Source: Rhodovulum sp. P5
GTDB taxonomy: Bacteria > Pseudomonadota > Alphaproteobacteria > Rhodobacterales > Rhodobacteraceae
DNA: 64,000 nucleotides
Assembly (NCBI RefSeq): GCF_002079305.1
Contig: NZ_CP015039.1
Coordinates: forward strand, 2,439,501-2,503,500
Direction: 5' to 3'
This document shows positions 31,641-40,924 of the stretch, one piece after another. The notes beneath the pieces were generated by a model. The model did no database searches. It was not told the origin of the DNA and saw only the letters and a list, made by a program, of their open reading frames with translations. How positions within the stretch are numbered: the first letter of the stretch is position 1; the number at the start of each line of letters is the position of its first letter. Position numbers and translations under genes: made by a program.

Positions 31641-32440
31641 TGTCGGTCTTGATCGTTATCCCGGCGCGCTATGCCTCGACCCGCTATCCGGGCAAGCCGC
31701 TTGTCGATCTGGCAGGCGCCACGGGTCAGAAGAAGACCCTGATCCTACGCTCGTGGGAGGCCGCGTGCGCGGTTTCCGGCGTCGACCGGGTGGTCGTGGC
31801 AACCGATGACGACCGTATTCGCAAGGCGAGCGAGGGGTTCGGGGCCGAGGTCGTGATGACGTCGGAGAGGTGTGCCAACGGCACCGAACGGGTGGCCGAA
31901 GCCCTTGATGCCCTTGGCGGCGCCTTCGACATCGTGGTCAATCTTCAGGGGGACGCGCCGCTGACGCCTGCATGGTTCGTCGAGGATCTCGTGGCCGGGC
32001 TGTCGGCCGATCCGGTGGCCGAGGTGGCAACCCCGGTCCTGCGCTGCGATGGCGCAACGCTGAACGCATTTCTGGAAGATCGTAAGGCCGGCCGTGTCGG
32101 CGGCACGACGGCGGTTTTCGGGCGTGACCGGCGGGCGCTCTACTTCTCCAAGGAGGTCATCCCCTACACCGGCAAGCACTTTGCCGATGGGGATCCGACC
32201 CCGGTGTTCCATCATGTCGGCGTCTATGCCTACCGGCCCTCGGCCCTGGCGGCCTATCGCGGCTGGTCGGCCGGCCCGTTGGAAGAGCTTGAGGGGTTGG
32301 AGCAACTGCGCTTTCTCGAACGGGAACGCCCGGTGCTGTGTGTCGAGGTCGAGGCACGGGCGCGAGAATTTTGGGAACTGAACAATCCCGAAGACGTTAC
32401 GCGTATCGAGGCGATGATGGCACGGATGGGAATCGCATGA
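31640..32440 (+). CDS. kdsB: KdsB, CMP-Kdo synthetase
   Basis: The 266-residue protein opens with VIPARYASTRYPGKPL, the nucleotide-binding start of KdsB, and has the NLQGDAPL motif. It activates Kdo with CTP for lipopolysaccharide core synthesis. kdsD and the lpt genes of the same pathway lie about 5 kb away on the other strand. Confidence 0.93.
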   Translation: MSVLIVIPARYASTRYPGKPLVDLAGATGQKKTLILRSWEAACAVSGVDRVVVATDDDRIRKASEGFGAEVVMTSERCANGTERVAEALDALGGAFDIVVNLQGDAPLTPAWFVEDLVAGLSADPVAEVATPVLRCDGATLNAFLEDRKAGRVGGTTAVFGRDRRALYFSKEVIPYTGKHFADGDPTPVFHHVGVYAYRPSALAAYRGWSAGPLEELEGLEQLRFLERERPVLCVEVEARAREFWELNNPEDVTRIEAMMARMGIA

Positions 32441-32652
32441 CGTCAGAAGTGGCAGATTTCATCAGGTTGCCCTACGTCAGCCGTGGCTGAAATCCGCCGG
32501 TTTTCGTGACATTGTCGCCACAGAAAGGGCAATATCGCACAGGCCCTGCTACGAGGCGGCGATGCGGGACGCAGTTTCCCGGTATTCGACGTTAATATTC
32601 ACGGTTGTTCTTTGTGAAGTGACGCGGATGTTCTAGGAACGGGCACACTCGC

Positions 32653-32675
32653 AGCGTGATCGGGTTGGTCACGCT
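32653..32675. repeat. Inverted repeat upstream of galU
   Basis: AGCGTGA-N9-TCACGCT is a perfect 7-bp dyad 31 bases before the galU start, inside a 266-base gap (32441-32706) with no gene. It could be an operator or a leader hairpin; nothing identifies its protein. Confidence 0.4.
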
Positions 32676-32706
32676 TCAGGTCGTAAATAGAGGGCGAGGA
32701 ACGACT

Positions 32707-33609
32707 ATGAACCGTAAAGTATTGAAAGCCGTATTCCCGGTCGCAGGGCTGGGTACCCGTTTCCTTCCGGCCACGAAGTCGATCCCGAAAGAGATCATGA
32801 CGCTGGTTGACCGCCCCCTCATCCAGTACGCCATCGACGAGGCGCGCGCCGCGGGCATCAAGGAATTCATCTTCGTCACCTCGCGCGGCAAGAACGCGCT
32901 TGAGGACTATTTCGACCATGCGCCGCAGATCGAGGATGCGCTGAGGTCGAAGGGCAAGAAGGACCTTCTTGACACCCTTGAGTCGACCAACATGGAAAGC
33001 GGCGCCATCGCCTATATCCGTCAGCACAAGGCGATGGGTCTTGGCCACGCGGTGTGGTGCGCCCGCCGCCTGATCGCGAACGAACCTTTCGCGGTGATCC
33101 TGCCCGACGACGTGATCGCGGCCGAAAAGCCCTGCCTTCAGCAGATGGTCGAAGCCTACGAGGAAACCGGCGCGAACATGGTCGCCGCGATGGAAGTGCC
33201 GCGCGAAAAGACCCATGCCTACGGCATTCTGGACGTGGAGCGTGACCTTGGCGACAAGGTTCTGATCAAGGGCATGGTCGAAAAGCCGAGTGTCGAGGAC
33301 GCCCCGTCGAATCTCGCGGTCATCGGCCGGTACATCTTGACGCCGAAGGTGCTCCACAACCTCGACCAGAACTTCAAGCACAACCGCTTGGGTGCGGGTG
33401 GCGAATTGCAGCTGACCGATGCCATCGCGGAAGAAATCAATGCCCAGGGCGTCTATGGCTATCGCTTCAACGGCCAGCGCTTCGACTGCGGGTCAAAGGC
33501 CGGGTTCCTTCAGGCAACCGTGTCCTTCGGCCTGTCGCGACCGGAACTGCGGGACGAATTCGCCGGGTATCTTCGGGAACTGGTGTCGCTGAAGCAGGCG
33601 GCCGAGTAG
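32707..33609 (+). CDS. galU: GalU, UTP-glucose-1-phosphate uridylyltransferase
   Basis: The 300-residue protein starts KAVFPVAGLGTRFLPATKS, the nucleotide-binding signature of GalU, followed by KEIMTLVDRP and EKPSVEDAPS. It makes UDP-glucose for envelope polysaccharide. The ATG at 32707 follows GCGAGGA; an upstream in-frame ATG has no site. galE follows 19 bases later, so UDP-glucose and its epimerase are made together. Confidence 0.95.
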   Translation: MNRKVLKAVFPVAGLGTRFLPATKSIPKEIMTLVDRPLIQYAIDEARAAGIKEFIFVTSRGKNALEDYFDHAPQIEDALRSKGKKDLLDTLESTNMESGAIAYIRQHKAMGLGHAVWCARRLIANEPFAVILPDDVIAAEKPCLQQMVEAYEETGANMVAAMEVPREKTHAYGILDVERDLGDKVLIKGMVEKPSVEDAPSNLAVIGRYILTPKVLHNLDQNFKHNRLGAGGELQLTDAIAEEINAQGVYGYRFNGQRFDCGSKAGFLQATVSFGLSRPELRDEFAGYLRELVSLKQAAE

Positions 33610-33628
33610 GGCGAGCGCGAGACCGGCT

Positions 33629-34611
33629 ATGAAAAGCGTTCTGGTCACGGGCGGTGCGGGCTATATCGGCTCGCACGCCTGCAAGGTGCTGGCCCGGTCG
33701 GGCTATGTTCCCGTCACCTATGACAACCTGTCCACCGGCTGGGAACAGGCGGTGAAGTTCGGTCCGCTTGAGCAGGGCGACATCGCCGACAAGGCCCGCC
33801 TTGCCGAGGTGTTCGAGGCCCACAACCCCGTCGCCGTCATGCATTTCGCCGCCTTCAGTCAGGTGGGCGAGGCGATGCGCGAACCCGGCAAATACTGGCG
33901 CAACAACCTGTGCGGGTCGCTGGCGCTGATCGAGGCCGCGATTGCCGCGGACTGCCTGAATTTCGTCTTCTCCTCCACCTGTGCCATCTTCGGAGAGCAG
34001 GATGGCGTAACCCTGAACGAGGACAGCGCCCAGGCGCCGCTGAATGCCTACGGGGCGTCCAAGCGCGCGATCGAGGACATGCTGCGCGATTTCGGGGCCA
34101 GCCATGGCCTGAACTCGGTGATCTTCCGCTATTTCAACGTCGCCGGTGGGGATCCGGACGCGGAAGTCGGCGAATGTCATGTGCCCGAGACTCACCTGAT
34201 CCCGATCATGCTGGAGGCCGTCGATGGCAACCGGCCGGAACTCACCATCAACGGGACCGACTACAACACGCCCGACGGCACCTGTGTGCGCGACTACATC
34301 CATGTCATGGACCTGGTCGAGGCACATGTGCTGGGCGTCAAATGGCTGGAAGACGGCAAGGGCAGCCGTGTGTTCAACCTCGGCTCGGGCAATGGCTATT
34401 CCGTCCGGCAGGTCCTTGAACGGGGGCCGCGGTCACCGGGCTGGAGGTGCCGTTCCGGGAAGGGCCGCGTCGGGCTGGCGATGCCACAAGCCTCGTTTCC
34501 GGAAGCGCCCGCGCCGAGCAGGAACTCGGCTGGCAGCCCAAGCGGGCCGATCTGGACACGATGATCGCGGATGCGTGGCGCTGGCACAAAACCGGCGGTT
34601 ACGGCGGCTGA
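33629..34611 (+). pseudogene. galE: GalE, UDP-glucose 4-epimerase, frameshifted near the 3' end
   Basis: The first 265 codons are a normal GalE: TGGAGYIGSH for NAD, the Ser of SSTCAIF and YGASK with the catalytic Tyr and Lys. After VRQVLE the frame breaks at a run of five G (34422-34426). The expected C-terminus (AVTGLEVPF, then QELGWQPKRADLDTM and WRWHKTGGYGG) continues in the next frame to a TGA at 34611. One extra G would restore the whole gene. As written, the product ends at 34564 with 47 wrong residues. The rest is intact, so a homopolymer sequencing error is as likely as real decay or slippage. Confidence 0.85.
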
Positions 34612-34632
34612 GCAAACGCGAAAGAACGCGGG

Positions 34633-34663
34633 CAGGCGGGCAAGCAGCGGCTTGGCCCGCCTG
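34633..34663. terminator. Bidirectional hairpin between galE and ptsN
   Basis: CAGGCGGGCAAGC and GCTT-G-GCCCGCCTG pair over 13 bp with one bulged G and a 4-base loop, in the short gap between two convergent genes. This is where a shared terminator is expected. No long T run is present. Confidence 0.6.
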
Positions 34664-34669
34664 TGGTGT

Positions 34670-35137
34670 TCAGGCGGCCTGAATCGAGGTCTGTGCCTCG
34701 GTCAGAACGGCATGAAGGGTCGCGGGATCGGAATTCGCCCGCAATTTGCCGCACACCGTGGCGTCGCGCAGCGTGCGCGAGACCAGCGCCAGCGCCTTGA
34801 GGTGGTCGACACCCGAATCCTGCGGCGCGAAGAGTGCAAAGATCAGGTCCACCGGCTGACGGTCCACCGCGCCGAAATCGATCGGCTTTTCCAGCCGGAC
34901 AAAGGCGCCGCGGACATTCTTGATCGATGACAGCCGGGCATGGGGCAGGGCGACACCGTGGCCGACCCCGGTCGGCCCCAGGCTTTCCCGCTCCTGCAGG
35001 GCGTCGATCGCGTCCACGGCGGGCAGGCCGTAGACGCTTGTCGCGATCTCTCCCATTTCCTGGAACAGGCGCTTCTTGCTCGACAACTTGCCGAAGACCC
35101 GAACGGCTTCGGGTTTGAGAAGAGTAGCTAGCTGCAT
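34670..35137 (-). CDS. ptsN: PtsN, nitrogen PTS EIIA protein
   Basis: The 155-residue protein is an EIIA-Ntr domain. The phosphorylated His is in GVALPHARL, after the family block ERESLGPTGVG. It is a regulatory phospho-carrier affecting potassium, nitrogen and envelope functions. It follows hpf on the minus strand, the order seen in many proteobacteria. Confidence 0.94.
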   Translation of the reverse strand: MQLATLLKPEAVRVFGKLSSKKRLFQEMGEIATSVYGLPAVDAIDALQERESLGPTGVGHGVALPHARLSSIKNVRGAFVRLEKPIDFGAVDRQPVDLIFALFAPQDSGVDHLKALALVSRTLRDATVCGKLRANSDPATLHAVLTEAQTSIQAA

Positions 35138-35193
35138 ATGCCTCTCGCTTTGGGCGTCGGGCTGCGCATGGGGCGCGGCGTCACGGGGCGGGC

Positions 35194-35757
35194 TTACGGA
35201 TCGATCCAGCCCACATTCCCGTCGTCGCGGGTATGCACGACATTGATCTTCCCGGTTTTCTCGTTCCGGAAGACCAGAACGTTCGATCCGGTCAGTTCCA
35301 TCTGCATCACCGCCTCACCGACCGAGATCGAGGGGACCTTGGTCTCCATCTCGGCAATGATGATCGGCTGCAGGGTATCGGCCTCGGTGTCCTCTTCCGC
35401 TTCGGATGCAGCAAGGACGTAAGACGACGCGCCCATCAGTTCAACGGGTTCGGCGCGATCCTTGTGGTGGTCTTTCAGGCGGCGCTTGTAGCGGCGCAGC
35501 TGCTTTTCCATCTTGTCGCTGCAATTGTCGAACGCCGCGTAGATCTCGGTGGCATGCGCCTTGGCCTGTGCGGTGAGTCCGGTCGACAGATGCACCGTCG
35601 CCTCGCACACATATTCATGCGCGTTACGCGAAAATACCACCTGCACTCCGGTCGGGCGTTCGGCGTACTTCTCAACGACCGAACTCAACTCGTCCTTGAC
35701 ATGAGTCTGCAGGGCTTCGCCGATGTCGATCTGTTTTCCGCTGATCTGGTACACCAT
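35194..35757 (-). CDS. hpf: Hpf, long ribosome hibernation-promoting factor
   Basis: The 187-residue protein has an N-terminal S30AE domain (VYQISGKQIDIGEALQ) and the C-terminal extension of long HPF that drives 100S ribosome dimers (VGEAVMQMELTGSNVLVFRN). The start at 35757 was chosen because AGGAGGC stands before it on the minus strand and the S30AE domain begins at once. It sits 200 bases from lptB; that gap holds a small CCCGGC/GCCGGG hairpin and probably the hpf promoter. Confidence 0.94.
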   Translation of the reverse strand: MVYQISGKQIDIGEALQTHVKDELSSVVEKYAERPTGVQVVFSRNAHEYVCEATVHLSTGLTAQAKAHATEIYAAFDNCSDKMEKQLRRYKRRLKDHHKDRAEPVELMGASSYVLAASEAEEDTEADTLQPIIIAEMETKVPSISVGEAVMQMELTGSNVLVFRNEKTGKINVVHTRDDGNVGWIDP

Positions 35758-35957
35758 CTTGCCTCCTGTTCTTGCCTGCTCGACGCAGGGTTGCACCCCG
35801 TTAAAGCCCGGCGGCGCCGGGGTCAACGGTGTTCGGGGCCTGTTTTGCGGTACATATGCCTTGAACCCTAACAAGCTGCAAACGCGTGGTCACCCCTCGA
35901 TAGGGTGCGGATGCTGCATCCCCGGATCGGTTGGCCATGGGCTGCGGGCGTGCCACG

Positions 35958-36722
35958 TCACGAAATCCGGAAACTGCTGCCAAGATAGACACGCCGCACG
36001 TTTTCATCCCGGATCACCTCCTGCGTGGTGCCGCTCATCAGGACCTGGCCGTCATGCAGGATATAGGCGCGTTCCACGATCTCCAGCGTCTCACGGACGT
36101 TGTGGTCGGTGATCAGAACGCCGATCCCGCGGGTCTTCAGGTCGGCGACCAGGGTGCGGATCTCGCCAACGGCAATCGGATCGACCCCGGCAAAGGGTTC
36201 ATCGAACAAAAGGTATTTCGGATTGGCCGCAAGGGCGCGGGCGATTTCCACCCGCCGCCGTTCCCCACCCGAGAGCGACAGGGCCGGGGCCCTGCGCAGA
36301 TGTTCGATAGAGAATTCCGACAGCAGTTCTTCCAGCCTTTCGCGCCGCTTGTGGCGGTCGTCTTCGACGATTTCGAGAATCGCGGAAATGTTGTCCTCGA
36401 CATTGAGGCCGCGAAAGATGCTGACCTCCTGCGGCAGGTACCCGATCCCCATGCGTGCACGGCGATACATCGGCAGGTTGGTCACGTCGCGCCCGTCAAT
36501 GACCACGCGGCCGCCCTCGGGCATGATAAGCCCCGCAATCGCATAGAAACATGTCGTCTTGCCCGATCCGTTCGGGCCGAGCAGGGCGACAACCTCCCCC
36601 CGGTCGAGCGTCAGGCTGACATCGCGGATGATCGGACGGCGGCGATAGGATTTCCTCAGCGCCGTCACCCGAAGGCCAAGATCGCCATCGGCGGGCGTGA
36701 ATCTGCCACCCTCCGCCGTCAT
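35958..36722 (-). CDS. lptB: LptB, LPS-export ABC ATPase
   Basis: The 254-residue ABC ATPase has Walker A GPNGSGKTT, signature LSGGERRR and Walker B LLFDEPFAGVD. With LptFG it drives lipopolysaccharide extraction from the inner membrane. The N-terminus carries about 15 extra residues. It overlaps lptA by ATGA. rpoN, which often follows lptB, is not here. Confidence 0.95.
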   Translation of the reverse strand: MTAEGGRFTPADGDLGLRVTALRKSYRRRPIIRDVSLTLDRGEVVALLGPNGSGKTTCFYAIAGLIMPEGGRVVIDGRDVTNLPMYRRARMGIGYLPQEVSIFRGLNVEDNISAILEIVEDDRHKRRERLEELLSEFSIEHLRRAPALSLSGGERRRVEIARALAANPKYLLFDEPFAGVDPIAVGEIRTLVADLKTRGIGVLITDHNVRETLEIVERAYILHDGQVLMSGTTQEVIRDENVRRVYLGSSFRIS

Positions 36723-37222
36723 CGGGAGGTCCCTTCGGGGCGCAGGACGGTGCGTACGCGTCCCTCCATCCGGCCGATCCCGGTCCCAAGGTTCACCACC
36801 AGCTTGTCCCCGGCGACGGTGCCCGGACCTTGTGTCAGAAGGACATTGCCAGACATCTCCACCACGCCATCGGCGACCCTGTAGACGCCGAAATCGCCCT
36901 CTGCGGCCTCCTCGTTCAGCACGAGAACGACACTGCCGTCAGCCTCGACCCGGTCGATCCGGTTTCCTTCCGCGCTGTCATCCGCGTAGAACACGGTAAT
37001 TTCCTCGGCCTGCAGACGCAGGTTGCCTTGGGTGGCAAAGACGTCGCCCGTAAACAGAACGGTTCCCGCGGCCTGATCCACGTCAAGCTGTTCCGAAGTG
37101 ATCTCGATCGGTTGGGTGCTGTCATGTTCGAGGGACCCGAACTTCACATCGGTGCCCTGTGCGAGGGCGGGCCCGCACAGCAAGACGAGCGCAAACAGTG
37201 CAGATAAACGGCGAACCAGCAA
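36719..37222 (-). CDS. lptA: LptA, periplasmic LPS-transport protein
   Basis: The 167-residue protein has a signal peptide (cut after ALA near residue 21) and an OstA-like beta-jellyroll with the motif PIEITSEQLDVDQAAGTVLF. LptA forms the bridge that carries LPS across the periplasm. It lies between lptC and lptB in the usual operon. Confidence 0.92.
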   Translation of the reverse strand: MLVRRLSALFALVLLCGPALAQGTDVKFGSLEHDSTQPIEITSEQLDVDQAAGTVLFTGDVFATQGNLRLQAEEITVFYADDSAEGNRIDRVEADGSVVLVLNEEAAEGDFGVYRVADGVVEMSGNVLLTQGPGTVAGDKLVVNLGTGIGRMEGRVRTVLRPEGTSR

Positions 37223-37237
37223 ATCGAAACCCTTCCC

Positions 37238-37852
37238 TCACCTCTGGGGGTCGTATACCAGTTTAACGCCATCCTTGAAAACAAGTAGATAGTTGTCGGG
37301 CTCGCCCGGGCGAGTGGCGAGCCGCATGCTGCCGGCCTCCAGCCGGCCGGGCGGTCCTTCGGCCGTGACTTGTCCGGGCGCGATGACCTCTGTGTCGTCC
37401 AGCGATGTGATGACCTGCTGGGACTGTATTCGGTAGCCGGTCGAGGTCGTCACGGTCGTGTCGCCCTCCAGAACCAACTGGCCGGCATCGCGATCCATCG
37501 TCCCGTGGTCGGCCGTGATGCCGGCCTTGGTGCCGTCCGCAAGGTCCAGGCTTACGGTGACGACATCGGCGATGGTGCGCCCGGGGGTGTCGGGGTCGCG
37601 GCGCGCACTTTCTGCCGCCAGCGCGATCTGGGTGCCGTCCCGCGTGACGCCGGCATAGGTTGGCGCCGTCAGGCGTTGTTCCTTCAACAAACGCGTCACC
37701 TCTGCCTGCGGCAGGATGGTCAGCCCGTCAGAGCCCGGCGCGCTGATCCGCGACAACAGGAAGAGCGTCGCAAGAACCCCCAGCGCCGCCAGCGGGAGGG
37801 CGATCTTCGATAGCGCGATGAACCGGGAATAGCTGTCGCCTTGTGCGGGCAT
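37238..37852 (-). CDS. lptC: LptC, LPS-export membrane-anchored protein
   Basis: The 204-residue protein has one membrane helix at about residues 14-32 and a periplasmic jellyroll. It receives LPS from LptBFG and passes it to LptA. Sequence similarity in this family is low, but length, topology and position between kdsD and lptA agree. Confidence 0.88.
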   Translation of the reverse strand: MPAQGDSYSRFIALSKIALPLAALGVLATLFLLSRISAPGSDGLTILPQAEVTRLLKEQRLTAPTYAGVTRDGTQIALAAESARRDPDTPGRTIADVVTVSLDLADGTKAGITADHGTMDRDAGQLVLEGDTTVTTSTGYRIQSQQVITSLDDTEVIAPGQVTAEGPPGRLEAGSMRLATRPGEPDNYLLVFKDGVKLVYDPQR

Positions 37853-37854
37853 AG

Positions 37855-38814
37855 TCAGACGATCCCGGCGCGCAGACAGTCGTGAATGCCGAGAATGCCC
37901 ACCGGCGCGCCGGCGTCCCCGTTCACGAACAGGCAGTTGATCTTTCGGTCGTTCATCAGGCCAAGGGCGGTCTCGGCCAGTGCGTCGGGCTCGATCGTGA
38001 AGGGATCGCGGGTCATCACCTCGTCGATTGTCCGCTCCATCAGCCCGTCGATGTGGCGGCGCAGATCGCCATCGGTGACGATACCGATCAGCCGTCCCGC
38101 AGGATCGGTCACGCCGACCACGCCAAATCCCTTCTCGCTCATCGTGAACAGGGCGTCGGCCAGCGGCGTTTGCGGCGTGACCAGAGGCAGGCGGTCGGGT
38201 CCATGCATCAGGTCCGCCACCGTGGACAGGCGCGCGCCAAGCTTGCCGCCGGGATGGAATTCGCGGAAGTTTTCGGGCGTGAACCGGCGATGCGCCATCA
38301 GCGCCACGGCCAGCGCGTCGCCCAGGGCCAGCGTCATCGTGGTCGATGTCGTGGGGGCAAGGTTCATCGGGCAGGCTTCCCCCGCCTGCGGCAACACCAG
38401 CGCGACATCGGCCTGGCGCAGAAGCGTGCTGTCGGCCCGTCCGGCGACCCCGATCAGCGGAATGGAAAACCGCCGCGTATAACCGACGATATCGGCAAGC
38501 TCCGGCGTCTCGCCGGAATTCGACAGCACAAGGCAGACATCGCCCCGGGCCAGCATGCCCAGATCGCCGTGACTGGCCTCGGCCGGGTGCACGAAATGGG
38601 CGGGCGTTCCGGTGGACGCGAAGGTCGCCGCGATCTTGCGCGCGATATGCCCCGATTTGCCCATGCCAGAGACGATCACCCGACCCCGCGCGTTCAGGAT
38701 CAGGTCAAGCGCCTTGACGAAATTGTCGTCCAAGGCATCGGCCAGCATCTGAACGGCGTCCGCCTCGCGCGTAAGGACGCGCCGGCCAATCGAAAGGGAG
38801 CCTTCTTGGGTCAT
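37855..38814 (-). CDS. kdsD: KdsD, arabinose-5-phosphate isomerase
   Basis: The 319-residue protein has a SIS sugar-isomerase domain (VSGMGKSGHIARKIAAT, PAEASHGDLGM, LSNSGETPE) followed by two CBS repeats. It makes arabinose 5-phosphate, the first precursor of Kdo. I prefer the ATG at 38814 because GAGG is placed well before it; a TTG at 38826 overlapping the rnd stop is the alternative. It is followed by lptC. Confidence 0.93.
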   Translation of the reverse strand: MTQEGSLSIGRRVLTREADAVQMLADALDDNFVKALDLILNARGRVIVSGMGKSGHIARKIAATFASTGTPAHFVHPAEASHGDLGMLARGDVCLVLSNSGETPELADIVGYTRRFSIPLIGVAGRADSTLLRQADVALVLPQAGEACPMNLAPTTSTTMTLALGDALAVALMAHRRFTPENFREFHPGGKLGARLSTVADLMHGPDRLPLVTPQTPLADALFTMSEKGFGVVGVTDPAGRLIGIVTDGDLRRHIDGLMERTIDEVMTRDPFTIEPDALAETALGLMNDRKINCLFVNGDAGAPVGILGIHDCLRAGIV

Positions 38815-38822
38815 GTCATGCC

Positions 38823-39434
38823 TCAATGGGCAAAGATGTCCGTCTCGGGCCAGCCTTCAAGATCGAGCTTCGCGCGCACCGGCAGGAAATCGAAACACGA
38901 CTGCGCGATGTCCGTGCGTCCCTCGCGCCCCAGCATGCCGTCCAGCACGCCTTTCAGGCGGTGCAGGTGCAGCACGTCGGATGCCGCATAGTCAAGCTGC
39001 GCCGCGGTCAAATCCGACGCGCCCCAGTCGGAGCTTTGCTGCTGTTTGGAAATGTCGACATCCAGAAGCTCTTGCAGCAGGTTCTTCAGCCCGTGCCGGT
39101 CGGTATAGGTACGCACGAGCTTTGACGCGATCTTGGTGCAATAGACGGGTGTGGTCAGGACGCCGAAGGTCTTCAGCAGCACCGCAATGTCGAAGCGGCC
39201 GAAATGAAACAGCTTCAGAACACTTGGATCGGCCAGCAGGCGGGCAAGGTTCGGCGCCTCTGTCTGACCCTTCGCCACCTGCACGAGATGGGCATTGCCG
39301 TCGCCACCGGACATCTGCACCACGCACAGCCGGTCGCGATGGGGATTGAGCCCCATGGTTTCGCAGTCGATCGCGACAACGGGGCCGAGATCGAGGTCAT
39401 CGGGCAGGTCGCCCTTGTGAAGGAAATTCGCCAC
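38823..39434 (-). CDS. rnd: RNase D-like 3'-5' exonuclease, short form
   Basis: The 203-residue protein is a DEDDy exonuclease domain: VAIDCETMGL, LFHFGRFDIAVL, and YAASDVLHL with the catalytic Tyr and Asp. It lacks the HRDC domains of full-length RNase D, the normal short form in alphaproteobacteria. The start is a GTG at 39434. Its stop is next to the kdsD start. Confidence 0.9.
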   Translation of the reverse strand: MANFLHKGDLPDDLDLGPVVAIDCETMGLNPHRDRLCVVQMSGGDGNAHLVQVAKGQTEAPNLARLLADPSVLKLFHFGRFDIAVLLKTFGVLTTPVYCTKIASKLVRTYTDRHGLKNLLQELLDVDISKQQQSSDWGASDLTAAQLDYAASDVLHLHRLKGVLDGMLGREGRTDIAQSCFDFLPVRAKLDLEGWPETDIFAH

Positions 39435-39544
39435 GTTACCACCTTGGCACTAAGGTCTGCCCATGCACGGACAGGTTGTAGGCGGGTTTGATCGCCGAGG
39501 GATGCCCACTTGTCAAGCAATCCTTGGGGCTTGGCAAGGCGGGG

Positions 39545-40321
39545 TTAAACGAAGCTTTCGACCCTGATGCCCCGTTCTTCAAGGGCGTCGCGCACCCGCG
39601 CGGCCTGCGCCACGGCGCTGGGCTTGTCGCTGTGCACGCAGATGGAGTCGATCGCGGTTTCAAGGCGTTTGCCGGTCACGGTTTCAATGGCGCCGCCCTC
39701 GACCATCCGCACGATCCGGGCCGCGGCCTCATCCGGGTCGTGGATCACAGCGCCGGGTTCGGAGCGGCTGACCAGGTGGCCGGTGTCGGTATAGGCGCGG
39801 TCGGCGAAGATCTCCGATTTCACCTTCAGGCCAGCCTCGCGCGCGGCGCGTTCCTGTTCGCCCATGGCGATGGATAGAGAGATCAGGTTGCGATCCACCG
39901 CGCAGATCGCCCGTGTCACCGCAGCTGCGACCTCCGGGTCTGCGCTGCCCAGATTGCCAAGGGCCCCGTGCGGTTTGACATAGGTGATCTGGTGTCCCGC
40001 ATAGGCGGCCAACGCCTGCGCCGCCCCGATCTGGTAGGCGACCAGACGCTCGATTTCCCCCGGTGAATAGGGAATGTTCCGCCGTCCGAACCCCCAGAGA
40101 TCGGGAAAGCCCGGATGGGCCCCGATGGCAACGCCGTTCTCCTTTGCGATGCGGAAGGTTTCCACCATGATTTCGGGGTCGCCGGCATGCAGCCCGCAGG
40201 CGACATTGGCCGATGTCACGATCTTCAGGATCGCCGCGTCATCGCCCATACGATAGCAGCCGAAGCCCTCTCCCATGTCGGAGTTGAGATCGACGCGGCG
40301 CGGCTCTGGGGGCTTGGTCAT
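39545..40321 (-). CDS. pxpA: PxpA, 5-oxoprolinase subunit A (LamB/YcsF family)
   Basis: The 258-residue protein has the family start VDLNSDMGEGFG, then ACGLHAGDPE and YVKPHGALGN. PxpA works with PxpB and PxpC in ATP-dependent 5-oxoproline hydrolysis. No pxpB or pxpC is seen here. It is divergent from an accB-accC pair across 167 bases, a neighbourhood found in other bacteria and suggestive of a shared pathway. Confidence 0.9.
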   Translation of the reverse strand: MTKPPEPRRVDLNSDMGEGFGCYRMGDDAAILKIVTSANVACGLHAGDPEIMVETFRIAKENGVAIGAHPGFPDLWGFGRRNIPYSPGEIERLVAYQIGAAQALAAYAGHQITYVKPHGALGNLGSADPEVAAAVTRAICAVDRNLISLSIAMGEQERAAREAGLKVKSEIFADRAYTDTGHLVSRSEPGAVIHDPDEAAARIVRMVEGGAIETVTGKRLETAIDSICVHSDKPSAVAQAARVRDALEERGIRVESFV

Positions 40322-40402
40322 GATCGGGTCGTCCTGTTGCGATTTTGGCCAGTCAACACCAGCCGTGCCGGAAACGAAACCGCATTCGCGCCGCGGCGGG
40401 AT

Positions 40403-40422
40403 GTTTCAGGTCACCTTGAAAC
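40403..40422. repeat. Dyad between pxpA and accB
   Basis: GTTTCA and TGAAAC flank AGGT-C-ACCT, so the 20 bases are an almost perfect dyad with one bulged T. It sits in the middle of the divergent pxpA/accB gap and could be an operator for both sides. Confidence 0.4.
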
Positions 40423-40488
40423 TGCGGCCCCTGTCGTGCTCAATTCTCCGGATGGGCAAACCGGGGATCGAAAGGCGGCAGGCGGGGC

Positions 40489-40920
40489 ATGGACACGACC
40501 TTTATCGAAAGCCTGATCGTCCTGATGCGGCGCCACGGCATTGCCGAACTTGACTATGCTGCGGGCGACGAAAGCCTCAATCTGCGGCTTGACGTACCCG
40601 CGGGGGAAAGCGCGGATGGCCCGCCCGCCATTGCGCCCCGGGACGCGCCACCGCCGGTGGCCGAGCCCGACGACGGCACCAGCGAGATTCGCGCGCCCAT
40701 GGCCGGGTGTTTCTACCGCGCGCCCGCGCCCGATGCGCCGCCTTTTGTCGAGGTCGGGGCGCCCGTCTCCGCCGGCGATCCGCTGGCCCTGTTGGAGGCG
40801 ATGAAGATGCTGACGCCGGTGGAGGCCGAAACGGCCGGTGTCGTGGCGGTGATCCATGCCGAGAACGGCCAGATGGTGGCCCGGGGCGATCTGCTGATCA
40901 CGCTGCGGCCCGGGGGCTAG
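40489..40920 (+). CDS. accB: AccB-like biotin carboxyl carrier protein
   Basis: The 143-residue protein has the helical N-terminal part, a Pro/Ala-rich linker and a biotinyl domain with the acceptor Lys in EAMKM. It carries CO2 from biotin carboxylase. It is next to accC and pxpA rather than a lone housekeeping accBC, so it may be a specialised paralogue. Confidence 0.88.
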   Translation: MDTTFIESLIVLMRRHGIAELDYAAGDESLNLRLDVPAGESADGPPAIAPRDAPPPVAEPDDGTSEIRAPMAGCFYRAPAPDAPPFVEVGAPVSAGDPLALLEAMKMLTPVEAETAGVVAVIHAENGQMVARGDLLITLRPGG

Positions 40921-40924
40921 ACCG

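Noticed and set aside
34565..34611. A separate small gene after galE
   Set aside because: The frame is the missing C-terminus of GalE after a one-base frameshift, not an independent gene.
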